Source of the DNA: JANQRX01 sp963663975
GTDB lineage: Bacteria > Pseudomonadota > Alphaproteobacteria > Rhizobiales > Kaistiaceae
Direction: 5' to 3'
DNA length: 64,000 nt
Assembly (NCBI GenBank): GCA_963663975.2
Contig: CAXXRA010000005.1
Span: 248,001 to 312,000 of the forward strand
The notes below the pieces were generated by a model, which was given only the letters and a program-made list of their open reading frames with translations, did no database searches and had not been told where the DNA came from. Position numbers and translations under genes: made by a program. This document shows, piece after piece, positions 50,241-59,066 of this stretch (position 1 is its first letter; each line of letters starts with the position of its first letter).

Positions 50241-50909
50241 TCAGGCGGCCTTGCGGACGAGGATGCCGCGGGCCTCCAGGTCGGCGATCGCGGCCGCCTT
50301 GGCGGCCTCGGTGATACCGGCGGGCCAGACGATCGCCCGGTCGGCGAGGACGGCGTCGCGCAGGATGGCCGTGACTTCCGTGTCAGCGCCGTCCGGCACG
50401 GTCACGTCGAAGGCAACGATGCCGATGGCTTCGGCCGTGCCGTCGACGGCCGTTGGATCGAGGCCGGCCACCTTGCCGTCGCCAGCGACCTCAATCGCGA
50501 ACGTATCGCCCACCACGAAGTCGGCGGCGCCGTCGGCGACGGTGAGGTTGAGATGATCGCCCGCGTAGGCGGTGCCGACAGTGAGGTCGGGCAGAACGTA
50601 GCCCTTCGGGCTCAGCACCTGGAAAGTGCCGGCGGCCCCGGCGGTGATGCAGGCGAGCCGATAGGCCCCGGCCTCGGCCAAGGCGCCGAGCGGCGGGTCG
50701 GCCGGCGTGGCTGCACCGTCGCCGGTGTTGCCGTCGCCGGCCGTCACCGTGACCGTGGACCGGGTGCGCCGGGCGATCACCGCACCGACCTTGAGGGCAC
50801 GCTCGGCGCCGTCGCCGGCGAGCACCGTGACGGCCTCGCGGCTGTAGAGGTTGGGCGCCTCGTATTTGAGGACATCGCCGAGAGTGGTGGATTCAGCGTG
50901 GGCGTTCAT
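50241..50909 (-). CDS. Phage head decoration protein (gpD-like)
   Basis: A 222-residue protein beginning LKYEAPNLYSREAVTVLAGD, with GLDPTAVDGTAEAIGIVAFD and a C-terminal IADLEARGILVRKAA. Relatives stabilise lambda-type capsids. A middle insertion (residues about 60-140, with GYVLPDLTVGTAYAGDHLNL) makes it longer than lambda gpD. It lies 3 nt after the protease/scaffold gene. A diverged partial copy is present at 56314-56770. Confidence 0.88.
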   Translation of the reverse strand: MNAHAESTTLGDVLKYEAPNLYSREAVTVLAGDGAERALKVGAVIARRTRSTVTVTAGDGNTGDGAATPADPPLGALAEAGAYRLACITAGAAGTFQVLSPKGYVLPDLTVGTAYAGDHLNLTVADGAADFVVGDTFAIEVAGDGKVAGLDPTAVDGTAEAIGIVAFDVTVPDGADTEVTAILRDAVLADRAIVWPAGITEAAKAAAIADLEARGILVRKAA

Positions 50910-50912
50910 GGA

Positions 50913-51323
50913 TCAGACCTCCTTTGCAGCGGCGGCCCGGGCGGTCGCCGCCCGCACCACCGGATTGTCGTCAAGGTTTTGGGGGGCGCCGGTGCCGGCG
51001 CCGGGGAGCACATGGCTCTGCACCTCGGCGTCCGCACCCGCCTTCAAGTTCAGAAGTTCCCGGCGCACCGCGTCGGCCGAGAGACCCTTGGCGAGCATGT
51101 CGGCGGTACGCTCGGGCATGCCGGCCAGCGTGCAGAGCTCGGCGATGAGCCCGGCCTCGGCCGCCCCTTCACCCCTCGCTTGCTTGCGAACCGCGTCGAG
51201 GTCGACCACCTCGGCGGTGTTCGGCTCGGGCTTCACCGCATCGGTAGTGGTTGCCGCATCGCCGGGCTCCGGCTCCGGCGGCGTTTCGACCTCGGTCTTC
51301 AAGGTGTCGGTGTCGTCGTTCAT
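50913..51323 (-). CDS. Nested capsid scaffold protein (Nu3-like internal start)
   Basis: The same frame as the protease from ATG 51323, preceded by AAAGGAG at 8 nt, gives a 136-residue acidic protein (MNDDTDTLKTEVETPPEPEP, then EVVDLDAVRKQARGEGAAEA and GAGTGAPQNLDDNPVVRAAT). Lambda makes its scaffold Nu3 in exactly this way from the end of gene C. The strong internal ribosome site supports independent translation. Confidence 0.75.
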   Translation of the reverse strand: MNDDTDTLKTEVETPPEPEPGDAATTTDAVKPEPNTAEVVDLDAVRKQARGEGAAEAGLIAELCTLAGMPERTADMLAKGLSADAVRRELLNLKAGADAEVQSHVLPGAGTGAPQNLDDNPVVRAATARAAAAKEV

Positions 51324-52277
51324 GACGCGCTCCTTTCGGTTGCTTTGCTGGTTGGATGCCGGGCCCGGCAGGACGGCCGGCGCGGCGACGATCGATCGAG
51401 GGGTGGAGAGCACCGTGGCGAGTGCGGCGAAGGCGCTGCGCATGGTGCCGACCTCATCGGCGAGACCGGCGGCAACCGCGTCCTCGCCGAAGAAGAGCCG
51501 TGCCTCCGTGGCGCGCACGGCGTCCGCCGTCAGGCCTCGGTTACGGGCGACGGTGTCGACGAAGAGCGCATAGACCCGGTCGACCTCGGCCTGCAGCGTC
51601 CGGCGCGCGCCGTCCTTCAGAGTCTCGTGCGGGTTGAAATCGTTCTTTCGGGCGCCGGCATAGACGGTGGTGGTGCGGAACCCTTCCATGGCGTCGCGCG
51701 CCGAGCGGTCGACATGGGCGGCGACGACGCCGATCGAGCCCAAGCCTCCGGTGCGCGGCACGAACAGTCGCTCGGCGGCGCTGGCGATCGCATAGGCGCC
51801 GGAGAACGCCTCCTCGTCGGCCACCGCCCAGACCGGCTTGAGGCTCCGCGCCTCGAAGACGAGGTCGGAAAGATCGAATACGCCGGCGGCCTCGCCGCCC
51901 GGGCTGTCGATATCGAGCAGCACGGCGCGCACCGCCGGATCGGTGGCGGCGTCCATGATCCGGTCCTCGAGATGGCCGTAGGAGGTCAGGCCCGAGGCCG
52001 CCTCGATGGCCCCGGCCCGTTTGACCAGCGTCCCGAACACCGGGATGACGGCGATGCCCTCGGGCGTTACTAGATTCACGCCGCGTCGTTGGCCGTCGCC
52101 GTTCATGACGGCGGGCGCCGGCAGGCCCTCACGATTAGAGATCCCCAACCTGCCGGAGGCAGGAGCCTCGATGCCGATACGCGGGCCGATGACGGCGAGG
52201 ATGGCCTCGAGCTTTGCCTGGCCGATCACCAGCGGTGTATCCAGCACCCGGCTCGCGATATGCGGCAGTATGGTCAT
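50913..52277 (-). CDS. Phage S49-family prohead protease with C-terminal scaffold
   Basis: A 454-residue protein like lambda gpC: a ClpP/SppA-fold protease (SPGGEAAGVFDLSDLVFEAR, catalytic Ser in DEEAFSGAYAIASAAERL, RTGGLGSIGVVAAHVD). It is followed by an acidic Pro/Glu linker and a helical scaffold region. ATG 52277 overlaps the portal stop (ATGA). An internal start at 51323 would give the scaffold alone. Confidence 0.9.
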   Translation of the reverse strand: MTILPHIASRVLDTPLVIGQAKLEAILAVIGPRIGIEAPASGRLGISNREGLPAPAVMNGDGQRRGVNLVTPEGIAVIPVFGTLVKRAGAIEAASGLTSYGHLEDRIMDAATDPAVRAVLLDIDSPGGEAAGVFDLSDLVFEARSLKPVWAVADEEAFSGAYAIASAAERLFVPRTGGLGSIGVVAAHVDRSARDAMEGFRTTTVYAGARKNDFNPHETLKDGARRTLQAEVDRVYALFVDTVARNRGLTADAVRATEARLFFGEDAVAAGLADEVGTMRSAFAALATVLSTPRSIVAAPAVLPGPASNQQSNRKERVMNDDTDTLKTEVETPPEPEPGDAATTTDAVKPEPNTAEVVDLDAVRKQARGEGAAEAGLIAELCTLAGMPERTADMLAKGLSADAVRRELLNLKAGADAEVQSHVLPGAGTGAPQNLDDNPVVRAATARAAAAKEV

Positions 52278-53640
52278 GCCGGCCTCCTCATTGCTTCCAT
52301 GGATTCGTTCTCCTCCGCGTCTGGTTCCCGTTCTCGCTCCGCATCGGACTCAGTGTCCGGCTGGGCGGCGCCGGTGCGCGCGACCTTGCGCGGGTCGCTG
52401 TCGAACACCAGACCCAGCGCATCGGCGCGGGCGTTGTCGGCGGCGATCTCGCGGTCGATCTCCTCGGCGTCGTAGCCGAAGGCCGAGATCGCTTCCGACC
52501 GGCTCATGAGACCGGCCCGGATGGCGAGCACCACCGCCTTGAACTCCTTCTCCGGATCGACCCATTGCCAGCCCTGGGGAATCCACTTGGCGGTCAGATG
52601 AGGCGCCGGGTCGGCCGCGAATCCGGGTGCGTCGAGGGCGCCCGCGAGCACCGCCGTTCTCATCCACTCGCGCCACACCGGCCGGCACAGCTGGTGCACC
52701 ACGACCGCGTGCTGGATGGTCTCGCAGCGGCGGCGGAACTCGAGCAGCCCGGCCCGGATCGAGGAATAGTTGACTTGGGTCAGATCGCCGCTCAGCTGCT
52801 CGTAGGTGACGACGGCGGCGGTGGCGACGGCGCGCAGCTGATTGCGGAAGAACCCCTCGTAGCTCGACCCGGCGTCGGCCGGTTCGGCAAAGCGCACATC
52901 CTGGCCGGGTCTCAGCCGCTGCATGGTGCCGGGCTCGAGGCTGGCCTCGACGATGCCGTCCTCGTCCGGCTCGTCCCCGCCCATGACGGCGTCCTCGGGG
53001 TCCGGGGAGACGACGAAGCCGGTGAACAGCGCCGCGACCTTGGCCTTGACCAGCGCCGCGTCGTCGTATTGGTCGAGCTCGTCGAGCTTGACCAGCGCCC
53101 GGGCGAGCCAGGGCTCGCCCCGGATCTGGCCGGGACGGAGCGGCCGGAAGAGATGCGCGATGCGGTCCGCCGGCACCCGCACCAGGTCGTGGTCGCGCGG
53201 CCGCATCGCCGGATCGCCGGGATGGGCGCGGGTCAGGTGGTAAGCAGCGCGCCGGCCGAGCCGGTCGAACTCGATGCCAGCGCGCACCAGGTTGCCGCTC
53301 GGCAATGTCGTGTTGAAGGTGAGCGGCACATGCTCGGCCTCCAGGAGCTGGATCTGAAGCGGCACCGCGAGCCCGTCCTCGGGCCGGCGCACCCTGAGCC
53401 GCACGAAACACTCGCCGCCCTCCAGCATGGCCCGGCAGGCGAGCGCCTGGAGGCCGTAGAAGTCGGTGACGCCGTCGGCGTCGGCCTCCTCGCACCAGTC
53501 CCACCAGAGCGCATGCACGGCTTCGCGGAAGGCCGCGTCCGTCGCGATCGACTGGGGCTTGATGCCGGTGCCGATACAGTTGGTGACGAAGGCGTCTACC
53601 GCACTGCCGGCCCAGGCTGTTGATCGGGGGTCAATATTGA
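52274..53640 (-). pseudogene. Phage portal protein (lambda gpB type), N-terminus lost
   Basis: About 455 residues of a lambda-type portal protein remain: DPRSTAWAGSAVDAFVTNCI, TDFYGLQALACRAMLEGGEC, VRVPADRIAHLFRPLRPGQI, ARALVKLDELDQYDDAALVK, NYSSIRAGLLEFRRRCETIQ and an acidic tail. The first few dozen residues are gone: at about 53640 the sequence changes to an IS3 element. The open frame continues artificially into the IS. No terminase genes follow upstream, so packaging is lost. Confidence 0.85.
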
Positions 53641-53647
53641 AAGCCGT

Positions 53648-53932
53648 TTGACAATCCGGATTGTTCTGGAAGGGCTGCGCGGCGAGGACAGCATCGCCGA
53701 ACTGTGTCGCCGTGAGGGGATCAACCAGAACCTCTATTACCGTTGGTCGAAGGACTTCCTGGAGGCCGGCAAGAAACGGCTGGCGGGGGACACGGCCCGT
53801 GAGGCGACCTCCGACGAGGTCAAGCAGCTTCGCAGTGAAGCTCTGGCCTTGAAGGAGGCGGTGGCCGATCTGACGCTGGACAACCGTCTGCTCAAAAAAA
53901 GCATGATCGCGGATGGGGACGACGAGGCATGA
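53648..53932 (+). CDS. IS3-family transposase OrfA
   Basis: A 94-residue helix-turn-helix protein with RIVLEGLRGEDSIAELCRRE and NQNLYYRWSKDFLEAGKKRL, followed by a leucine-zipper-like helix (LRSEALALKEAVADLTLDN). The open frame begins with a TTG and appears to lack a few N-terminal residues. It overlaps OrfB by 4 nt (ATGA). Confidence 0.88.
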   Translation: MTIRIVLEGLRGEDSIAELCRREGINQNLYYRWSKDFLEAGKKRLAGDTAREATSDEVKQLRSEALALKEAVADLTLDNRLLKKSMIADGDDEA

Positions 53933-54909
53933 GGTATCCACCATCAGAGAAGCTGGAGATCATCCGGCTGGTTGAGCTGTCCCATCTGCCGGCCAGGCGT
54001 ACGCTGGCGCAGTTGGGCATCCCCCGCACCTCGTTTTATCGCTGGTACGATCGCTATCTGACCGGCGGACCGGAAGCCCTGGAGGACCGCCGCTCGCGGC
54101 CTGGTCGGGTCTGGAACCGCATCCCCGATGAGGTGCGAGGCCAGATTGTGCAGCTGGCGCTGAAGGAGACCGATCTGTCGCCGCGAGAATTGGCCGTGCG
54201 GTTCACCGATACTGAGGGCTACTTTGTATCGGAATCCTCGGTTTATCGCCTGCTCAAGGCCCACGATCTGATCACCAGCCCGGCTTTTATCGTCGTGAAA
54301 GCGGCCGACGAGTTCAAAAACAAGACCACCGCGCCGAACCAGCTCTGGCAGACCGACTTCACTTACCTCAAGGTCATCGGCTGGGGCTGGTTTTACCTCT
54401 CCACCGTGCTGGACGACTTCTCCCGCTACATCATTGCCTGGAAGCTGTGCACGACGATGAAGGCCGAGGACGTCACCGATACGCTGGAACTGGCGCTCAA
54501 GGCGTCAGGTTGCGATCGGGCAACCGTCGTTCACAAGCCACGGCTCCTGTCCGACAACGGCTCCAGCTACATCGCCGGCGATCTGGCCGAATGGCTCGAC
54601 GACCGCGACATGGAGCACATTCGCGGCGCCCCCTATCATCCGCAGACCCAGGGCAAGATCGAGCGCTGGCATCAGACGTTGAAGAACCGCATCCTGTTGG
54701 AGAACTACTATCTGCCTGGCGATCTTGAAGCGCAGATCGAAGCCTTTGTCGGCCACTACAACCACCACCGCTACCACGAGAGCCTCGGCAATCTCACGCC
54801 GGCCGACGTCTACTTCGGGCGCGGCCCAACCATCCTGCTGAAAAGAGAAAGGACCAAACGGCAGACCATCGAACACCGGCGCTTGCAATACCGCAAAACC
54901 GCCGCGTAG
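53929..54909 (+). CDS. IS3-family transposase OrfB (DDE integrase)
   Basis: A 326-residue protein with the rve core: first Asp in LWQTDFTYLKVIGWGW, second Asp in LLSDNGSSYIAGDLAEW, Glu in YHPQTQGKIERWHQTLKNR. The N-terminal HTH is LAQLGIPRTSFYRWYDRY. It is intact and probably the source of local rearrangement. Confidence 0.93.
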   Translation: MRYPPSEKLEIIRLVELSHLPARRTLAQLGIPRTSFYRWYDRYLTGGPEALEDRRSRPGRVWNRIPDEVRGQIVQLALKETDLSPRELAVRFTDTEGYFVSESSVYRLLKAHDLITSPAFIVVKAADEFKNKTTAPNQLWQTDFTYLKVIGWGWFYLSTVLDDFSRYIIAWKLCTTMKAEDVTDTLELALKASGCDRATVVHKPRLLSDNGSSYIAGDLAEWLDDRDMEHIRGAPYHPQTQGKIERWHQTLKNRILLENYYLPGDLEAQIEAFVGHYNHHRYHESLGNLTPADVYFGRGPTILLKRERTKRQTIEHRRLQYRKTAA

Positions 54910-54977
54910 CATGATCAACCAGATGGCCAGAAGCACCTCTTAAGTCAGGTCCCCATTTGGTTCCAAATTACCTGACC

Positions 54978-56078
54978 ACGGACAATGTGAACGATGCCGA
55001 GCGACTGTCGCGCGATCCGGCGATGCGAGCCATCGTGGATCGCAAGGGTCTTGATCGTCGTGCGGCCTCGACCAGCCAGATGGGCCGCTTCGAGACGGAA
55101 TGGCTGGCGACGGACGATAACCTGGCGGCGTTGACCGCCCTATCCGGCTTTTGGATCGACCGGGTGCACGACCGTCGACCGCCGAAGATGATCGCCCTCG
55201 ACATGGACAGCAGCGTCAGCCCGACCCATGGCGAACAGGAAGGAACCGCCTACAACGGTCACTTCGGATGTGCCTGCTATCATCCGCTGTTCGTGTTCAA
55301 CCAGTTCGGCGATCTGGAACGGTGCGCCCTGCGTCCTGGCAACGTGCACTCCGCAGATGGCTGGCGCGAGGTGCTGGAGCCGGTCGTCAGCAGATACCGA
55401 GACCGGAAGCTGCGGCGCTACTTTCGTGCCGATGCCGCCTTCGCCTCGCCAGAGGTGTATGAGTTCCTGGAGGCTGAGGGCTTCCTGTACGCGATCCGCC
55501 TTCCCGCCAACCGGGTGCTGCAACAGAGCATCGCTCATTTACTCAGACGACCGGTTGGCCGACCTCCGAAAGAAGTGAGGCGCTACCATGCCAGCTTCAG
55601 CTACAAGGCACAGAGCTGGAGCAAGTCCCGTCGGGTGGTCGCCAAGGTCGAGTGGCATCCTGGCGAGCTGTTTCCCCGTGTCGGGTTCATCGTCACCAAC
55701 CTCTCCCGGCCTGCCGAGCGGGTGATCGCCTTCTACAATCAGCGCGGCACGGCGGAGCAGTACATCAAGGAAGGCAAGAACGCGATCAACTGGACCCGGC
55801 TTTCCTGCCATGGCTTCCGCAACAACGAGGTGCGTCTTCAGCTGCACGCCTTGGCATACAACTTGGGCAACTTCCTGCGCACGCTCGCCTTGCCCGACGG
55901 AGTGGGCCACTGGTCGCTGACCACCTTACGCGAGAAGCTGATCAAGATTGGAGCGAAGGTCGTGCGCCACAGCCGTTACATCACTTTCCAGATGGCGGAA
56001 GTGGCGGTCCCGAGAGGCCTGTTCCGAAAAATCCTGAGGCTGATTGACGGGTTGCGGCCAGCCCCTTTGCCGCCATGA
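54978..56078 (+). pseudogene. IS1380-family transposase, 5' truncated
   Basis: About 365 residues remain: NDAERLSRDPAMRAIVDRKG, the catalytic KMIALDMDSSVSPTHG, RYFRADAAFASPEVYEFLEA and GTAEQYIKEGKNAINWTRLS. Family members have 430-460 residues, so the N-terminus has been removed where the IS3 ends. The right end of the IS lies somewhere before about 56300. The 230 bp from 56079 to 56313 contain no gene I can support. Confidence 0.85.
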
Positions 56079-56313
56079 CGGGCCTTGATCGAGACACATC
56101 CAAATCGCCCGACAGGACAGGTGTGTGCTGCGCAGGTCGATGTGCGCCCTCACAGTGCGAAACGATCACGGGGCCGAGTTTCTCATCGCTAAACAAACCC
56201 GATCAAGAGCGGACCCCAGCCTATCGTGACAGCTCCGGGTCGGAATCGCCTTCGGGATGCCTATTGTGTTACTTTTTTCGGCGATTGGGAGGAGCCATCT
56301 GGGGAATCCCGGC

Positions 56314-56770
56314 TCAGGTAGCCTTGCGGACGAGAATGCCGCGGGCCCTGAGATCGGCGATTGCCACCGCCCGAGCGGTCTCGCCGATGCCGGCGGGCCA
56401 AACGATCGCCGGGTCGGCGAGGATGGCATCGCGCAGGATCGCCGTGACCTCAGCATCGACCCCGTCCGGCGCGGTTATGTCAAAGGCGGCGATGCCAATT
56501 GCTCCGGCGCTTCCGTCGACGGCCGCCGGATCGAGGGCCACGACCTTGCCGTGGCCGGAAACATCGACGGTGAACGTATCGCCCACCACGAAGTCGGTGG
56601 CGCCGTCGACGACGGTGAGATTGAGGTAACCGCCCTCATATGCCGTGCCGGCCGCGAGGTCGGGGAGCACGTAGCCCTTCGCGCTCAACACCTGGAAGGT
56701 GGCCGTGGCGCCCGCGGTGATGCGGGCGAGCCGGTAGATCCCGGCCTCGGCAAGTTGGCCGAGTGATGGA
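56314..56770 (-). pseudogene. Second, diverged head-decoration gene fragment
   Basis: About 150 residues align with the head-decoration protein at 50241-50909 over its C-terminal two thirds (SLGQLAEAGIYRLARITAGA, GYVLPDLAAGTAYEGGYLNL, ALDPAAVDGSAGAIGIAAFD, DLRARGILVRKAT), with roughly one residue in four different. The N-terminal part is missing and the open frame continues into unrelated sequence. It has the same orientation as the main prophage, so a second related prophage once lay in tandem. Confidence 0.82.
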
Positions 56771-57308
56771 TCAGACACCGGTTTTGCTAACCAACACTCT
56801 GGTCGGTCGGGCATCGGTCATCGACGGCGACACAATCGAGATAGATGGCAGGCGGATACGTCTACACGGTATCGACGCCCCAGAAAGCGGTCAGTCCTGC
56901 ATGGTGGGAAGAAAGAGGTCCCGGTGTGGAAGAAACGCGGCGATTGCCCTTGCCGATAGGATCGGCAACCGCACGATCTAGTGCGAGCAGAAAGATATCG
57001 ACCGATACAAACGGATCGTCGCCGTCTACCGTTCCAGTGGCGAAGACCTAAATGCGTGGATGGTCTCGGAAGGCTGGGCGATGGCCTATCGACGCTACTC
57101 ACCTGACTACATCAGGCAGGAAGACAACGGCTCACGGTCCAAGGTGGGCATCTGGCAGGGGGATTTCGTTGCGGCGCGCGCCGTCTCCGCACTATCTCCG
57201 TGCGCGAATGGCATTTGGTTGGCACCCCCTGACGAGATCGTGTTCGAAGTGGCGGCGAATGTCTCAAGACATTCAAAGACATACCGAATATACACGCAAT
57301 ATCAATAG
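56766..57308 (+). pseudogene. Staphylococcal-nuclease-like (TNase) protein with an in-frame stop
   Basis: One frame encodes VGRASVIDGDTIEIDGRRIR, LHGIDAPESGQSC and CGRNAAIALADRIGNRTI. A TAG follows at 56979-56981, and then CEQKDIDRYKRIVAVYRSSG, LNAWMVSEGWAMAYRRYSPD and SKVGIWQGDF. These are the SNase signatures (VxDGDT, RLxGIDAPE, DRYxRxVA, NxxMVxxGWA, GIW). Apart from the single stop the frame is open. Relatives are exported or phage-linked nucleases; no signal peptide is seen. It starts inside the decoration-gene fragment. Confidence 0.82.
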
Positions 57309-57513
57309 CTTAGAAAACCAACTCGAAACGACTCATAACCTGAAGGCCGCGGCTCTTCCAAGCTATCAGCATCAATCCCGCGCGAGACATGACGCCAATC
57401 AATCCAGCTAATGTATCTGGCAATCTCCGTTCGCCGACAATCGTCGAGCAGTTACCCGACGCCCATGCTTTCGCGTTCAGTGAACGTCCGTCGCCAGACT
57501 TGTCCTGTGCTGG

Positions 57514-58200
57514 TCATCCAGTGGCGTAGGACAGAACGTCACCCGTCCGGTCAATGAAACGGCCCGCATGCGACTCGTCGACGAGTGTCAGCACGTGCCG
57601 CATCTTGTGAACCGAATCTTCCACCTCGTACTCGGCGTCGAAATCGACCATGCGCGTCTTGGATGGACCCGGTCGAAGAGATACATATGTGATCCCGTGC
57701 ATTTTTGCCGCTTCGCCGAGCGAAATGGTCACGGCATGCGCTGCGGCTTTCGAGGATTGATAGACCACATGGTGGGGGCTTTTCATTCTCGCGAAAATGC
57801 CGGCCGAACTGCCGATCGTGGCCCCAACTGGGTTGGGCGAGAGTTTGAGGTTTGGTAGCAGAAATCGCGTCACGAGTGCCGGCCCAATCGCGTTTGTACA
57901 TAGAGCGTAGATCCAATCATCGACATCCGCATCCAATGCGGTGGCGGCTCTCTCTCTAAGCAGGCCGGCATTGTTGAGCAACAGGTCCACGCGCCGACCC
58001 TTAAGGTGTCGAGCGGCCGCGGCGCACGACTTCGGGTCCGAAACATCAAGTTCAACGACCTCGACGGCGAGTGATCTCAGATCTTCCGCCTCGTCCGGAT
58101 TGCGGCACGACGCAATGACCTGCCAGTCATCCTCTAAATACTGGCGAGCAAACTCAAGCCCGAGCCCACGACTCGCGCCGGTTATGAAAACAGTCGGCAT
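57514..58200 (-). CDS. Short-chain dehydrogenase/reductase
   Basis: A 228-residue SDR with a full canonical set: TGASRGLGLEFARQY (TGxxxGxG), NNAG in DLLLNNAGLLRER, catalytic Ser in GATIGSSAGIFA and YQSSK (YxxxK). It resembles C-factor/CsgA-like SDRs. It is co-oriented with the GntR regulator 35 nt upstream, so it may be its target or operon partner. Substrate unknown. The 205 bp downstream (57309-57513) contain nothing recognisable. Confidence 0.88.
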   Translation of the reverse strand: MPTVFITGASRGLGLEFARQYLEDDWQVIASCRNPDEAEDLRSLAVEVVELDVSDPKSCAAAARHLKGRRVDLLLNNAGLLRERAATALDADVDDWIYALCTNAIGPALVTRFLLPNLKLSPNPVGATIGSSAGIFARMKSPHHVVYQSSKAAAHAVTISLGEAAKMHGITYVSLRPGPSKTRMVDFDAEYEVEDSVHKMRHVLTLVDESHAGRFIDRTGDVLSYATG

Positions 58201-58235
58201 TTTCCTCTCCCCCTTCCCCTCATCCCTGGGTCAGC

Positions 58236-59033
58236 CTAGCATCGTAGTTGAGAGCAATCATTTAGATGTATCAGTCCGGCCGCCAGTTTCCTATGAAATG
58301 CGCTGGTACACGCAAAATCTACAACCGCTCCGTACGCGGGACTGTTATCATCTGCTGGGAGGTCGAAGTTATCATCTGCTGGGAGAAGATCTGTCATAGC
58401 GTGAAGCCGCACGTCGCCGATGTGGCGTCGCATCGCCGCCTCCGCGCGATCGGCATCCCGGGCACGCAAGGCATCGAGGATCTCGAGGTGTTGCTCAAAC
58501 TGGGTGCGGGCGGCGTCCGGGCCGTAGAACGGCAGCACCTCTTCCTGAATCGCGTATTCGTAAAACTCGCTGATGATTTTGATTAACCGGTTTGAATGCG
58601 ATGCCTTGGCGATCGAGCTGTGGAAGATGTTGTTCAATGCGGCGCGCTCGGCAACTGAGGTCGAATCCACCGCCGCCAGCGATGCCTGGCACATCTGCTC
58701 CAGTTCGCTGAATTCTTCGCTAGTCGCCTGTTCGGCCGCGAGGCGCGCGGCGAAGCCCTCGAGCACCTGGCGGATCGCAAAGATTTCATGGATCTCGCCC
58801 ATCATGTCCGCCACCACTTTCACGCCACCTCCGGCTTCCTTGACCAGCCCCTGGGCGAGCAAGCGCGAGATCGCCTCGCGCACGGGCGTGCGGCTGACGC
58901 CAAGGCTTTCAGCGACATGGGTCTCGTTCAGTCTTGCGCCCGGGCCAAGCTTGCCGCGCAGAATCGCCTTGCGTAGCTGATCCACGATCTGCGGTACGAG
59001 AGTGCTTCTGGATGGGATCTTCGTGAACGTCAT
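58236..59033 (-). CDS. GntR-family (FCD) transcriptional regulator
   Basis: A 265-residue repressor-type protein: winged helix at residues 10-75 (LVPQIVDQLRKAILRGKLGP, VAESLGVSRTPVREAISRL) and an FCD effector domain (EIFAIRQVLEGFAARLAAEQ, HSSIAKASHSNRLIKIISEF, HLEILDALRARDADRAEAAM, RHIGDV), whose His/Asp/Asn residues usually bind a metal and an organic acid. After RHIGDVRLHAMTDLL the C-terminus is a repeat-derived tail (LPADDNFDLPADDN) from a 24-bp tandem repeat. It probably regulates the adjacent SDR and peptidase genes. Confidence 0.9.
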   Translation of the reverse strand: MTFTKIPSRSTLVPQIVDQLRKAILRGKLGPGARLNETHVAESLGVSRTPVREAISRLLAQGLVKEAGGGVKVVADMMGEIHEIFAIRQVLEGFAARLAAEQATSEEFSELEQMCQASLAAVDSTSVAERAALNNIFHSSIAKASHSNRLIKIISEFYEYAIQEEVLPFYGPDAARTQFEQHLEILDALRARDADRAEAAMRRHIGDVRLHAMTDLLPADDNFDLPADDNSPAYGAVVDFACTSAFHRKLAAGLIHLNDCSQLRC

Positions 59034-59066
59034 TCAGTTTCCTGGTTTCTCTCTATTGCGTTGGGT

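Larger units (their letters stand above)
44471..53640 (-). mobile_element. Defective lambda-type prophage (portal to tape measure)
   Basis: Minus-strand genes in canonical order: portal, S49 protease with nested scaffold, head decoration, major capsid, head-tail attachment, DUF6441, tail completion, tail tube, two tail assembly proteins, tape measure. Terminase is missing upstream of the truncated portal, and everything after the tape-measure start is missing downstream. No integrase, lysis or regulatory genes and no att sites are seen. Confidence 0.9.
53646..54977 (+). mobile_element. IS3-family insertion sequence
   Basis: Two overlapping transposase genes are bounded on the right by TTCCAAATTACCTGACC (ending about 54977). 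The left boundary is not clear: OrfA seems to lack its first residues, so the IS may itself be cut at its left end. Left of it is the portal gene, right of it a truncated IS1380. Confidence 0.8.

Noticed and set aside
52214..53623. A 469-codon plus-strand open frame opposite the portal gene
   Set aside because: Shadow of the portal protein frame; no recognisable domain.
44471..53640. Gene transfer agent cluster
   Set aside because: Rhodobacter-type GTAs use an HK97-like capsid and different gene order. Here the capsid is lambda gpE type with gpD and gpC homologues, so a defective prophage fits better.
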